The notes under the pieces were generated by a model that made no database searches, had not been told where the DNA came from, and saw only the letters and a program-made list of their open reading frames with translations. Shown here one piece after another: positions 27,501 to 34,978 of a stretch of 64,000 nucleotides of DNA. This DNA is from Aureococcus anophagefferens (taxonomy: Eukaryota; Sar; Pelagophyceae; Pelagomonadales; Pelagomonadaceae), in the NCBI RefSeq assembly GCF_000186865.1, contig NW_008705571.1, positions 894,530 to 958,529 on the forward strand, in the 5' to 3' direction. Every line of letters starts with the position of its first letter. The first letter of the stretch is position 1. A program made the position numbers and the translations under genes.

Positions 27501-27792
27501 GCCCGCGCTGAGGGACGCGCTCCTCGCGGCCGCGGGGCGGGACTTTTCGCCGGAGATCGCGGCGCTCGCGGGTCGCGGCGACGTCGTCGCCCGGGGGATC
27601 GTTCGCGCGGGCGACGACCTCGGCGCGTCGGACCTCAGCTCCTACGGCGGCTGCGGCCTCCTCGTCGGAAAGGCGGGCGCCGCGCGCGCGCCCGCGCTCG
27701 TCGCCTGGCCGCCGGGCGCCGCGCCGGACGTCGCCGACGGGTCCGTCGCCGTCCTCTTCACCGCCGCGGACATGGAGGAGCTCGCTGCCTAA
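24562..27792 (+). CDS. Na+/H+ exchanger, CPA1 family (NHE/SOS1-like)
   Basis: 1076 residues from the ATG at 24562, chosen because a signal peptide (MRARPWLVLAVAACLAIAVLG) follows at once; 45 bp upstream also stays open. A His/Asp-rich lumenal loop (25-65) precedes about 12 membrane helices (about 68-480). Exchanger motifs: FLPVLIFESAF, GAILSATDPVAVVALLKELG and LIEGESLFNDGTAIVVFNVF, where Asp-Pro and Asn-Asp are the transport site. The long cytoplasmic tail (about 600 residues) has a region near 860-900 (TLCVGESWFLVLRGEARCLR) that looks like a degenerate cyclic-nucleotide-binding fold, as in SOS1-type exchangers. It exchanges Na+ or K+ for H+. It ends 20 bp from the convergent reductase gene. 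Confidence 0.88.
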   Translation: MRARPWLVLAVAACLAIAVLGDGHDDDGSAVSDDGHGDASHGDASHDDGHDSSSHAHGGEHANHAAPLILLVVALFFGVLAKTLLAKSKIPYTVLLLLAGVAVGWGVDYEGADDKKPLHRSVRAWDRVNPHLLMYLFLPVLIFESAFSVDVHTLFRELFQVLTLAVPGVALSTALTACVARWLFAGREFTWAASLMLGAILSATDPVAVVALLKELGVSKRVGTLIEGESLFNDGTAIVVFNVFFHELRDRGNGGGIDGGEVAVYFLRLAGGGVLLGVLVGGATVLGLSYIYDDGLSEITLTIVAAMGTFLIAEMITVDGQALTSGVLAVVALGLIVGSKGASRVSATVGHDLHATWEALGFVANTLIFFVAGLIVEVRLSHSEHVARDLGQLAVLYASLHVIRFVVLLVAWPLLRRMGYGMDWKFGVALWWGALRGAVGLTLALIVEEDHAVHADVRHAVVFHVAGITLLSLCVNGTTMEYVLSRVGLSEKSASAEAEFVAVGRELSLASDDHARRLRDDDRFLVDCDWATCLRYLPVHDAETYRTRLAATEAGAAPLMAKRWHGYAKAFGGPNAAPTPTSAKPPRRRASVARVLGGAAAADGDRELVALGAAGAAARCDTEQRRRAARMVRAELWRLSEAGYARATAVDTLLVVCDELRDGVEAGGDLRSWDARVRPQLDRFAAGGGLGFGRCASRFSARAPILDRLFRANLAYAFDVASCYARATSAVAEALAGGGCATADAAGAELAEEAEKASRWLDEYLGAFPEVARSVTTEAAARVVLARETEDVLERVHAGELGSREERVLRAALAASAARLDFGRTAIPPPTALAKLKNLPGLAIFDRLHGLGPLAALARRPAYATGATLCVGESWFLVLRGEARCLRAPDAPPRPAASPRRRSVFAALTSPRGSPERPPPFEPAAAAEADVVATLGAGRTGGLLELLAGTPARPYAYVADRLTQVFEFPNDATKGLMERTPALRDALLAAAGRDFSPEIAALAGRGDVVARGIVRAGDDLGASDLSSYGGCGLLVGKAGAARAPALVAWPPGAAPDVADGSVAVLFTAADMEELAA

Positions 27793-27811
27793 CGTTCGGA
27801 TGTTCGTCTTC

Positions 27812-28888
27812 TTAGCGGAGGAGGAGCGCCGCGACCGCGCCGGCGACGGCCTTGGCCGCGGCGACGACGCCGGAGAGGACCGCGGCGCCGACGAGCGCGA
27901 GCGCCGCGCCGCCGACGCGGACGGCTTTGTAGTGCTCCGCGAGGAGGTCGTCGCGGAAGGCCCGCCGGTCCGGCCGCACCGCGGCGAGGAGCGGCGCCCA
28001 CGACGCCGCGCCGTCGCCCGGCTCGACGCACATGGCCGTGAGCGTCGCGCGCGCGGCGCCCGGCGCGTCGAGCGCCTCGACGCAGAGCGCCGCGACGGCC
28101 GCGTGGGGGATCGCCGAGACCTTGAGGTCGCCGCCGTCGTCCGCGAGCGCGAGGCTGTCGTCCGCGAGCTCGGAGGCCGTGCCCATGACGCCCGGCCGCA
28201 CGATCGTGTAGTCGAGCGACGACGCGCGCAACAACTGCTCGCCCTCGTAGTTCCAGGCCTTGGCGTGGGAGCCCAGCAGGTTGATGAGGATGGAGAAGAA
28301 GGACCAGGGCGTCTCGCCCTTGCCCGTGACGCGCACGAGCCGCCGGCAGCCGGCCGCCTACCGCACGCGTCGGTAACGATTTTTCATCCGGTCAAAATCT
28401 CTCGAACATCGTCACGGCTGCGGGACGCTGCCGGCCGCCTCGCACGCGCCGATGAGGCCGGCGACGGCCTTGTAGTTCACGTTCCGCGCGTGGTCCGCGT
28501 CGACGGTGGGGTCGCGCCAGAGGTCCGAGATCTTCGCGCGGCGCACGGCGCCGTGGAGCGAGAGGCACGCGTCCGCGCCCTCGACGAGCGCGGCGACGCT
28601 CGTAGCGTTCGTGACGTCGCCTTTGACGAGCTCGACGTCGTCTCCCAGAGTCGAGAGCCACGCGGTCACCTCCGGGCCCGTCGCCGTCGCGCCGTCGGAC
28701 GCGCTGGACGCGGGATCGTGACGGACGAGTGCGCGCACGCGATGGCCGCTTTGCACTACCGCCTCGACTGCGCGGCGGCCGAGTTTTCCTGTCGAGCCGG
28801 TCACGGCGATGAGCTTCTTCGTCGGCACCGCGCTCAACGCGTGGGTCACGGCGGCGGCCGCCACGAACAGGAGCGCGCGCCGAATCAT
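27812..28888 (-). CDS. NAD(P)-binding Rossmann protein (NmrA/atypical SDR)
   Basis: Exons 28888-28439 and 28357-27812 give 331 residues. After a hydrophobic N-terminus (MIRRALLFVAAAAVTHALSA) comes VTGSTGKLGRRAVEAVV, the Gly-rich dinucleotide motif of NmrA-like proteins. Then VKGDVTNATSVAALVEGADA, LDYTIVRPGVMG and a C-terminal hydrophobic helix (about 300-325). Splicing rebuilds CEAAGCRRLVRVTG, the normal fourth strand. The ALSA presequence and membrane tail suggest an organelle membrane, possibly the plastid. Members of this group include plastid reductases and electron-transport assembly factors; the substrate is unknown. Confidence 0.8.
28358..28438 (-). mobile_element. Introner element in the reductase gene, 81 nt, perfect target duplication
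   Basis: GCGGCCGGC stands on both sides (28438-28430 and 28357-28349). The element has CAGCGTCC, GTGACGAT, TTTTGACCGG and ATCGTTACCGACGCGTG in the same order as the CDC23 copy. GTGACGAT near one end and ATCGTTAC near the other are inverted repeats. GC-to-TAG splicing removes it exactly. A GT 12 nt further in (AGC|GTCC) would also keep the frame, but would add four residues that duplicate the motif. Confidence 0.9.
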
Positions 28889-29262
28889 TGCGGCGTCGAT
28901 TACCGGTGGAACGCGTTCGTCGAGCTAGCGAAGGAGGAGGCGGAGCTCGTCGAGGTGCTCTGCGCGGCGGCGGCGCCGACGGGGACGACGGTGCGCATGC
29001 GAGCTGCCGAAGTGGCCAAGGCCTGGAGCTCCGGAGCTCGACTTCAGCGTGCAGGCACGGTGCCGCGAGGCCTCGGCGGCGCGCAGCGCGGGCGCGACGG
29101 GTCGCGGCGCGTCGCGAGCGGGCCGTGCGCGACGTCGTCGCGGGGCGTGGGCGGCGCGAGGGACGAGTGGCGTCGAGGAGGCGCGGCGGCGCGCGCGCGA
29201 AGGCGGGAGAAAAGGCCGTATTCGCGGACGCGCGCGGCGACGGGCGCGCGCGCGCGCGAGGG
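28889..29262. other. Intergenic stretch with a possible gene remnant
   Basis: Between the reductase start and the 18S fragment. On the plus strand 28899-29030 reads DYRWNAFVELAKEEAELVEV and onward for about 45 residues with ordinary composition, but without an ATG or partner exon. It could be the remnant of a gene cut by the rDNA insertion, or a chance ORF. The rest is GC-rich with a (GC)n run at 29245-29258. Confidence 0.3.
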
Positions 29263-29436
29263 TTGTATTAGCTCTAGAATTACTACGGGTATCCATGTAG
29301 TAAGGGACTATCAAATAAACTATAACTGATATAATGAGCCATTCGCAGTTTCACAGTACAAAATCGTTTATACTTAGACATGCATGGCTTAATCTTTGAG
29401 ACGAGCGTATGACTACTGGCAGAATCAACCAGATTG
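29263..29436 (-). rRNA. 18S rRNA 5'-end fragment (partial, probably a pseudogene)
   Basis: Read on the minus strand from 29436, the sequence is the universal start of eukaryotic small-subunit rRNA (CTGGTTGATTCTGCCAGTAG), followed by AAGCCATGCATGTCTAAGTA and CTGCGAATGGCTCATTA. It stops near GTAATTCTAGAGCTAATACA, about 170 nt into the gene. The 60 bp to its right (29437-29497), AT-richer than the genes, may be the end of the 5' external spacer. The remainder of the rRNA is missing, so it cannot give a functional rRNA. It sits between two protein genes. Confidence 0.93.
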
Positions 29437-29497
29437 CTATTCCCACCGACCCCGGGGCTAATTGACCGCCTTTCTCCGAAACTGCGAGTTTAGAATT

Positions 29498-32143
29498 TTA
29501 AAGCTCCTTCCCGAGCCAGGCGAGGTAGGCGTCGCGCTCGCCGCGGCGCCACGGCGCGTTGTGGCCGCAGCCGAGGACGAGGAGCGCGCCGAGCGCCGGG
29601 TCGCGCGCGTCGGCGGCGGCGGCGACGGCGGCGTCGGCGACGTCCGCGAGTTTCGCGAGGAACTCGGCGACGTAGGCGACGGCGTCGGCCGCGTCGCCGA
29701 GGTCGTCGCCGCGCGTCCGCCGGAGCTCCGCGAGCGCCGCCGCGGCGTCGCGGGGCGCGATGGGCGGCGCGCAGTCGAGGCCGTCGTCGTCGCCGCCGTC
29801 GTCGTCGTCGTCGTCGCCGTCGCCGCCGCCCTTCTTCGCGAGCGCGTCCGGCGGCGGCCCGTCGAGGAGCTTGTGCGCGGCGCCGTTGGGCCACGCGGCC
29901 GCCGCGCAGGCCCAGGACGTGAGCGCGCCGAGGTCCAGGCCGCAGGCCTGGCCCAGGGCCATGCCGCAGCCCCCGTCGACGCGCGCTAGGATCGCCGCGG
30001 CGCCGGCGACGGCGGCCTCGCCCGCCTCGACGTCCGCGAAGGGCTGCGGCGCGCGCGGGTCCGCGGCGGCCGCCGCGGCCGCGCGGGGCGCGCGCGCGCG
30101 CGCGCTGCGGTGCACGTGGCGCACGGCGGCGAAGAGCTGGGCCAGGCTCGCCGGCGTCAGCGCGCCCGCGCGGAGCGCGCGGAGCGTGTCGCCGTCCGGC
30201 GGCGGCGGCGCCAGCCCGCTCAGGTCCGCGACGCGGAGGGCCCCGTCGAGGTCCGCGCGCCGCAGCGTCGCCGCGCCCAGCACCTTGAAGGCCGCCGCGC
30301 CGGCCTTGAGGGACGCCTGGTCCGGGATCATGTGGTCGCGGCAGTCGCACGCGACGAGCTTCGGGCAGTGCGCCGCCGCGTAGTCGGCGCGCGAGTCCGT
30401 GTCCCGCTCGCCCCAGCCCGTCACCAGACCCAGCAGCGACGCGACGCCGGCGACGCCCGTCAAGTACTGGGCCTCGACGCGCAGGTTCGCGAAGGTCCGG
30501 TCCGCGACGAGCGCGACCGCCAGGGGCGCGGCGCCGTCCGGCGCGCCGCCGGGCGGCGCGAGCGCCGCGGCGACGCGCGTCGCGCACATGCCGCCGATGG
30601 ACTCGCCGTGGAGCACGAGCTTCGTAACGCCGCAGCGGTCCCGCAAATAGGCGACGACGGCCAACGCGTCGTCCGCGTTCCGGCGCGGGTGCGGCGCGCC
30701 CTTGGTCCGCCCGTAGCCCCGCAAGTTCCAGACGACGACCTGGAGGCCCAGGCGCGCGTAGGTCGCGACCCAGCCCGCGCCGTCGACGGGCGCCATGCCG
30801 AAGGACTCGTAGAGCACGGCGTTGGGCGAGAAGAAGAGCACCGTCGGCGCGGGCCGCGCCGCGCCGCGCGCGGGGAACGCGTCGTCGCCGGTCGCCTGCC
30901 GCCGGCAGCAGCGCGACGGGCTCGCGCCGCGCCGCCGCGCGCTGGGACTCGGGTCCGGCGGCGCCTCGGGGGCCGATTCCGCCTCGGGCCGCCCGAAGCA
31001 CGGCGGCACGACGCAGCAGTCGAGCCGCGTGCCGTCGGCCGCGTCGACCCAAAATTGCGTCGCGCCGTAGGCTAAGACGAACTCGGCCCGCAATAGGCCC
31101 ACGCCCAGCGGGCAGTCCGCGGGCGGCGGGCAGGGCGACCGCAGCAGCCGCCCGACGCCGGCCGCGGCGTCGCGCGCGAGCCGGCCCGCGGCCGCGGCCG
31201 CGCCCGGCGCCGGGGCCTGGCGCCGCCGGCCGTCGCCGTCGCCGCCCTCGCGGAGCCGCGGGCAGGCCGCCGCGAGGGCCCGGCACGCGTCCATGAGCTT
31301 CAGCGCCGCGGCGGCGCCCGGCGCGCCGCGCCGCGTCGCGTCCCGGTGCGCGGCCGTGAACTGGCGCGGCCGCAGGGCCAGGAGCTCCAAACTCGCGCGC
31401 TCCGCGGCGCCGCACGCGTCGACCGCGGCCGCGAGGCACGCGCGGAACCCCTCGAGCGCCTCCGCCGCGCGGGGCGTGAGGTCCGGCAGGTCCGCGACGT
31501 CGCCCACGTCGACGTCGCCCGCGCCGCGCGCGGCGTCGACGGCGTCGAGCACGGGCTTGAGGATCGCGTCGCGCGCCTCCCAGGCCTCGCGGCAGTGGCG
31601 CGCGAACGCCTCCTGGTCCACGGCCGACGCGGCGCGCGGGTGCAGGTCGATCCACCAGGATTCCAAGGCGTAGCACGCGTGCTCCAGGCGCCCCAGGAGC
31701 CGCCGGCCGTACTCGCGCTCCACCTCGCCGCGGACCGTCGCGAAGGACCCGGGGAACGTCGCGAAGCGCGCGAGCGCGCCGCCGCCCCGCCTCAGGCCCA
31801 GCAGCACGCACGCCCACGCGAGCGGCTCGGGCAGGACCGCGGTCAGCGGCGCCCAGAGCACGCCGTAGAGCACGACGAAGACCGCGTAGGCGCCGAGCGT
31901 CGCCGCGACGGCGAGGCCCGGCGCGAGCGCGAGCGCGCGGAACGGCGCCCACGCGTGCTCCGCGAAGGACTCGCGCTCGACGACGCAGCGACGCGCGGCG
32001 CCGAGGCACGCGGGCGACGATATCGCGCCGCAGGGGACGAGGGCGCCCGCGCGCCGCAGGGCCGACGCGGCGACGCGCTGGGCCAGCGCGAGCGGCGACT
32101 CCTGCTCCGCGAAGACGGTGGCCGGGAGCGAGTCCTGCTCCAT
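29498..32143 (-). CDS. Membrane-anchored alpha/beta hydrolase
   Basis: 881 residues. Two close hydrophobic segments at about 73-118 anchor it. About 120-300 is helical. The hydrolase core begins near 420 with TVLFFSPNAVLYESFG and QVVVWNLRGYGRTKGAPHP. The nucleophile elbow is VLHGESIGGMCA with Ser near 513, the acid probably the Asp in ACDCRDHMIPDQ, and the base the His in VLGCGHNAPW near the C-terminus. The order fits ABHD16/BEM46-like serine hydrolases. A Gly/Asp run (GGGDGDDDDDDGGDD) interrupts the lid region. Probably a lipid or acyl hydrolase on an internal membrane. The stop codon lies where the rDNA-derived DNA begins. Confidence 0.75.
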   Translation of the reverse strand: MEQDSLPATVFAEQESPLALAQRVAASALRRAGALVPCGAISSPACLGAARRCVVERESFAEHAWAPFRALALAPGLAVAATLGAYAVFVVLYGVLWAPLTAVLPEPLAWACVLLGLRRGGGALARFATFPGSFATVRGEVEREYGRRLLGRLEHACYALESWWIDLHPRAASAVDQEAFARHCREAWEARDAILKPVLDAVDAARGAGDVDVGDVADLPDLTPRAAEALEGFRACLAAAVDACGAAERASLELLALRPRQFTAAHRDATRRGAPGAAAALKLMDACRALAAACPRLREGGDGDGRRRQAPAPGAAAAAGRLARDAAAGVGRLLRSPCPPPADCPLGVGLLRAEFVLAYGATQFWVDAADGTRLDCCVVPPCFGRPEAESAPEAPPDPSPSARRRGASPSRCCRRQATGDDAFPARGAARPAPTVLFFSPNAVLYESFGMAPVDGAGWVATYARLGLQVVVWNLRGYGRTKGAPHPRRNADDALAVVAYLRDRCGVTKLVLHGESIGGMCATRVAAALAPPGGAPDGAAPLAVALVADRTFANLRVEAQYLTGVAGVASLLGLVTGWGERDTDSRADYAAAHCPKLVACDCRDHMIPDQASLKAGAAAFKVLGAATLRRADLDGALRVADLSGLAPPPPDGDTLRALRAGALTPASLAQLFAAVRHVHRSARARAPRAAAAAAADPRAPQPFADVEAGEAAVAGAAAILARVDGGCGMALGQACGLDLGALTSWACAAAAWPNGAAHKLLDGPPPDALAKKGGGDGDDDDDDGGDDDGLDCAPPIAPRDAAAALAELRRTRGDDLGDAADAVAYVAEFLAKLADVADAAVAAAADARDPALGALLVLGCGHNAPWRRGERDAYLAWLGKEL

Positions 32144-32427
32144 TATTCTTTGTTGTCTTCAGCGGGCGCTGTTCGACGACGTTCAGCGCTGGATTTTGCC
32201 CGACGCCCTCACGCTGCGCTCAGCACGCCCATTGCTTTGCCACTAGCGAAGCGGTCGCGAGCCGCGGCGCGGACCGGCCGCGACGTCGACGGCGTCGGTG
32301 TGCGCACGCCTCGAGCCCCTCGGCGCCTTCCGAGACCCCTCCGCGGCGCCTCGGGAAGGTCGCAAGGCGTCCAAAAAAAAAAAGAAAACAGCGTAGCACA
32401 GCACGCTCAACTGGTAAGCAACCGCGC

Positions 32428-33378
32428 TCAGGCCGGGAAGCAGAGGATCTGCTGGAGGTTCGCGAGGACGATGTTCTCGGCCTGGCGCTTGCTGAGGCCG
32501 AGGCGCGCGAGGGCCTCGTCGAGGTCGTCGAAGGGCCGCTCCGCGCGCGCCTCGACGACGCGCCGCGCGCGGACGACGCCGATGCCCGCGAGGACGTCCT
32601 TGAGCTCGTCCTGGCTCGCGGCGTTGAGGAGCCGGACCATGGCCGCCGAGAGCCGCGCGCGCGCCTCGCCGGCGATGCCCGCGAGGGACGGCGCGGCCGC
32701 GGCCGGCGCCGCGTCCGCGTCCGGCGCCGCGGGCGCGTCGTCGTCGTCCGGCGCGCGCGTCGGCGCGGGCGCGTCGTCGTCGTCCGGCGCGCGCGTCGGC
32801 GCGGGCGCGTCGTCGTCGTCCGGCGCGCGCGTCGGCGACGCCGGGAGGGGCATCTCGGGCCAGGCCTCGACGTCCGCGTCCTCGCGGAGCGGGCGCATGC
32901 GCCGCCGCGCGGACGCGCGCGCGGATTTCGCCGACGCGGCCTTCTTCCGCGCGGACGTGACGGCGTCGTGGAGCAGGCACGCGAAGGCGTCGTCGGCCTC
33001 GAGGTCCACGTGGCGCAGCGCGTCGACGTCGGACGCGCGCGACGGCGGCGGCGTCGCCTTCGCGGACCGCGACGACCGCGGCGTGCGCCGCCGGGACCGC
33101 GGCGGCGTCGACGCGCCGGCCGCGGCGTCCGCGGACCGCGGCGGCGTCTGCGTGCCGCGCGACGATTTGGGCGTCTTCCGCCGCGACCGCGGCGGCGTCG
33201 TCGCGTCCGGCGTCGTCGCTCTCCGCGGCGGCGTCGCCGCGCGCTTCGGCGGCGTCGACGCGGCCCGCTTCGGCGGCGTCGACGCCTTCTTCAAAATCGC
33301 CGCGAGGCCGCAGGGCGACGACCCGTTGGGCACGCTCGCGAAGGGGCTCCGCGGCTTGTCTGGGGTACCGAGGGGCAT
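32428..33378 (-). CDS. Helix-hairpin-helix protein with S/T-P-rich tail (KIF22 C-terminus-like)
   Basis: 316 residues. Residues 1-115 are basic with many TPP, TPK and SSR motifs, a likely DNA- or chromatin-binding, kinase-regulated tail. About 185-225 has three copies of TRAPDDDDAPAP (42-bp repeat). The last 65 residues form a (HhH)2 unit: LLNAASQDELKDVLAGIGVV, RARRVVEARAERPFDDLDEA, LGLSKRQAENIVLANL. That matches the ComEA-like C-terminal fold of the chromokinesin KIF22/Kid, but no motor domain is present. Probably nuclear. The ATG is the first in frame; the neighbour upstream is divergent, 195 bp away. Confidence 0.65.
   Translation of the reverse strand: MPLGTPDKPRSPFASVPNGSSPCGLAAILKKASTPPKRAASTPPKRAATPPRRATTPDATTPPRSRRKTPKSSRGTQTPPRSADAAAGASTPPRSRRRTPRSSRSAKATPPPSRASDVDALRHVDLEADDAFACLLHDAVTSARKKAASAKSARASARRRMRPLREDADVEAWPEMPLPASPTRAPDDDDAPAPTRAPDDDDAPAPTRAPDDDDAPAAPDADAAPAAAAPSLAGIAGEARARLSAAMVRLLNAASQDELKDVLAGIGVVRARRVVEARAERPFDDLDEALARLGLSKRQAENIVLANLQQILCFPA
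32731..32840 (-). repeat. 42-bp tandem repeat, three units
   Basis: Plus-strand unit GCGTCGTCGTCGTCCGGCGC plus about 22 more bases, three near-identical copies, in frame in the helix-hairpin-helix gene. Confidence 0.85.
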
Positions 33379-33573
33379 GGTTTACGATGCAACGCGAGAT
33401 CACCGACGTGTGGAACAAGCGCCTCGGCGCCGACGCAGGCGCTCGACCAAAGGTCTGGCGTGGCGGCCGGAGGGCTCGATTGACGTGACGAGGTCGGGCA
33501 GCGTTTGAACAAACTGCGTTTGAACAAACTGAACAATGAAACCAACGATGGGTGAACGTTGCCGTGTGGTATT

Positions 33574-34776
33574 ATGGCGGCTGCCCCGCGCCTCGTCGCC
33601 GCGCTCGCGGTCGCGGTCGCGGTCGCCATCGTCCAGCAGGACCCGCCGCCCGTCTGCTACGACGCGCCGCCCGCCGCGTCGCACCCGGAGAACGACGAAA
33701 GACGCGTCGCGCTGCTGCTGCGCGGCGAGTCCTTCCGGGGCCTCCACATGGGCCTGACGAGCGACCTGAAGCGCGACGTCGTCTGCCTGCCGGCGAGCTA
33801 CGACGTGCAGAAGGCCTGCGCGGAGAACATCGTCGAGCACGTCATCGAGGCGCTGGAGAAGCAGGGCGTCGCCGTCGACGTCTTCGTCTCCACCTACGGC
33901 TGCGTCGGCGCCGCGTACGCGCCCCTGACCGACGCCGAGGCGCGGCGCTGGCACGCGGACCTCGTGGGCTGGATCGGGCCGCACCGCGTCGTCAACAGCG
34001 ACCTCGTCGAGCGGGGCGCCTTCGGCCTCGTGCCGGGCAACGGCGACAAGGAGACGCAGCAGGCGACGATCGTCGCGGCCTTCGACAAGCTGGAACGACA
34101 CGTGGCGGACTCGGGCTCGACTATAGAGAACATGTACCGGTCCGTGCTCATGTGGCGCTTCGACGTCATCACGACCGTGGCCTGGGCGTCGGACGCGTCC
34201 GCGGGGCACCTGACCGTCGACCGGGACAAGTTCTACGAGGTCGACATGGACCACGTCTACTCGTCGCCGGCCTGGTTCTACCCCTGCTTCTCCGCCATGC
34301 TCAAACGCCGCGAGCCGACGAGCTGCCTCGAGCGGGACGTCGCGGGCTGGAACACGTTCCGCTGCAACAAGATGTGGCGCCGGGCGCTCGAGGACATCGG
34401 CGGCACCTACGCGACCTACAAGGACATGGCCTGCGCCGAGGAGACGAAAGCCGAGCTCATCCCGCGGCCGGGCTTCGAGCGCAAGCGCAAGCTCGGCGAG
34501 GACGACGACGCCGCGGAGAAGAAGAAGCGGCGCCGCGACCCCTTCGACCGCCACGAGCGGCGGCCCGACGACCACGGCGCCTGCCCGCGGCCCCACGTCT
34601 ACCGCACGACCGACGGACGCGGCGCGCCCTACTGCGACTTCCTGCACAAGCGCCACGGCGGGCCCCGCTGCGACGGCGAGCCGCACCGCGGCGAGATGCG
34701 CGACGCGCTCCGCGGGGGCGACCACCCGGACCTGAAGGACCGGGAAGTCCGGCGCCACCTCCAGATGGAACTTTAG
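33574..34776 (+). CDS. Secreted or endomembrane protein of unknown family
   Basis: 400 residues from the ATG at 33574, preferred to 33559 because it opens a signal peptide (MAAAPRLVAALAVAVAVAIV). The body begins with RRVALLLRGESFRGLHMGLT and has VDVFVSTYGCVGAAYAPLTD and MYRSVLMWRFDVITTVAW, which read like strands and helices of a Rossmann-type glycosyltransferase or similar enzyme. No DxD motif in the usual place is clear (VDMDHVY is one candidate). About 285-340 is basic (KRKLGEDDDAAEKKKRRRD), followed by a short Cys/His-rich segment. Function not assigned. Confidence 0.65.
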   Translation: MAAAPRLVAALAVAVAVAIVQQDPPPVCYDAPPAASHPENDERRVALLLRGESFRGLHMGLTSDLKRDVVCLPASYDVQKACAENIVEHVIEALEKQGVAVDVFVSTYGCVGAAYAPLTDAEARRWHADLVGWIGPHRVVNSDLVERGAFGLVPGNGDKETQQATIVAAFDKLERHVADSGSTIENMYRSVLMWRFDVITTVAWASDASAGHLTVDRDKFYEVDMDHVYSSPAWFYPCFSAMLKRREPTSCLERDVAGWNTFRCNKMWRRALEDIGGTYATYKDMACAEETKAELIPRPGFERKRKLGEDDDAAEKKKRRRDPFDRHERRPDDHGACPRPHVYRTTDGRGAPYCDFLHKRHGGPRCDGEPHRGEMRDALRGGDHPDLKDREVRRHLQMEL

Positions 34777-34978
34777 AGAAAAAACCTCCAGGGTGTGCCT
34801 AGCGTCTCGGCGCCGGCGGCATTTAGGTTCAACATTGAACGGCACCTTGAAGCCTTCGCCAGTCAGCCTGGCTGCGGCCGAGCGCACGACGTCTGCGACC
34901 GTCGGTCGACGCCAGCACTTGCCGAAGCGCTCGACCTCCGGCGCCGACGTCCGCGACTCCCGCAGGACTCGAAGAACG

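Noticed and set aside
21654..27815. A 2053-codon plus-strand ORF running across two genes
   Set aside because: It is a shadow frame of the MBD-like and Na+/H+ exchanger genes, with Arg/Ala-rich sequence and no domain. The real frames have recognisable motifs.
28899..29329. Long plus-strand ORF ending inside the 18S fragment
   Set aside because: The last part reads through rRNA sequence and has no coding character; only the 28899-29030 portion looks possibly coding and is listed as a weak remnant.
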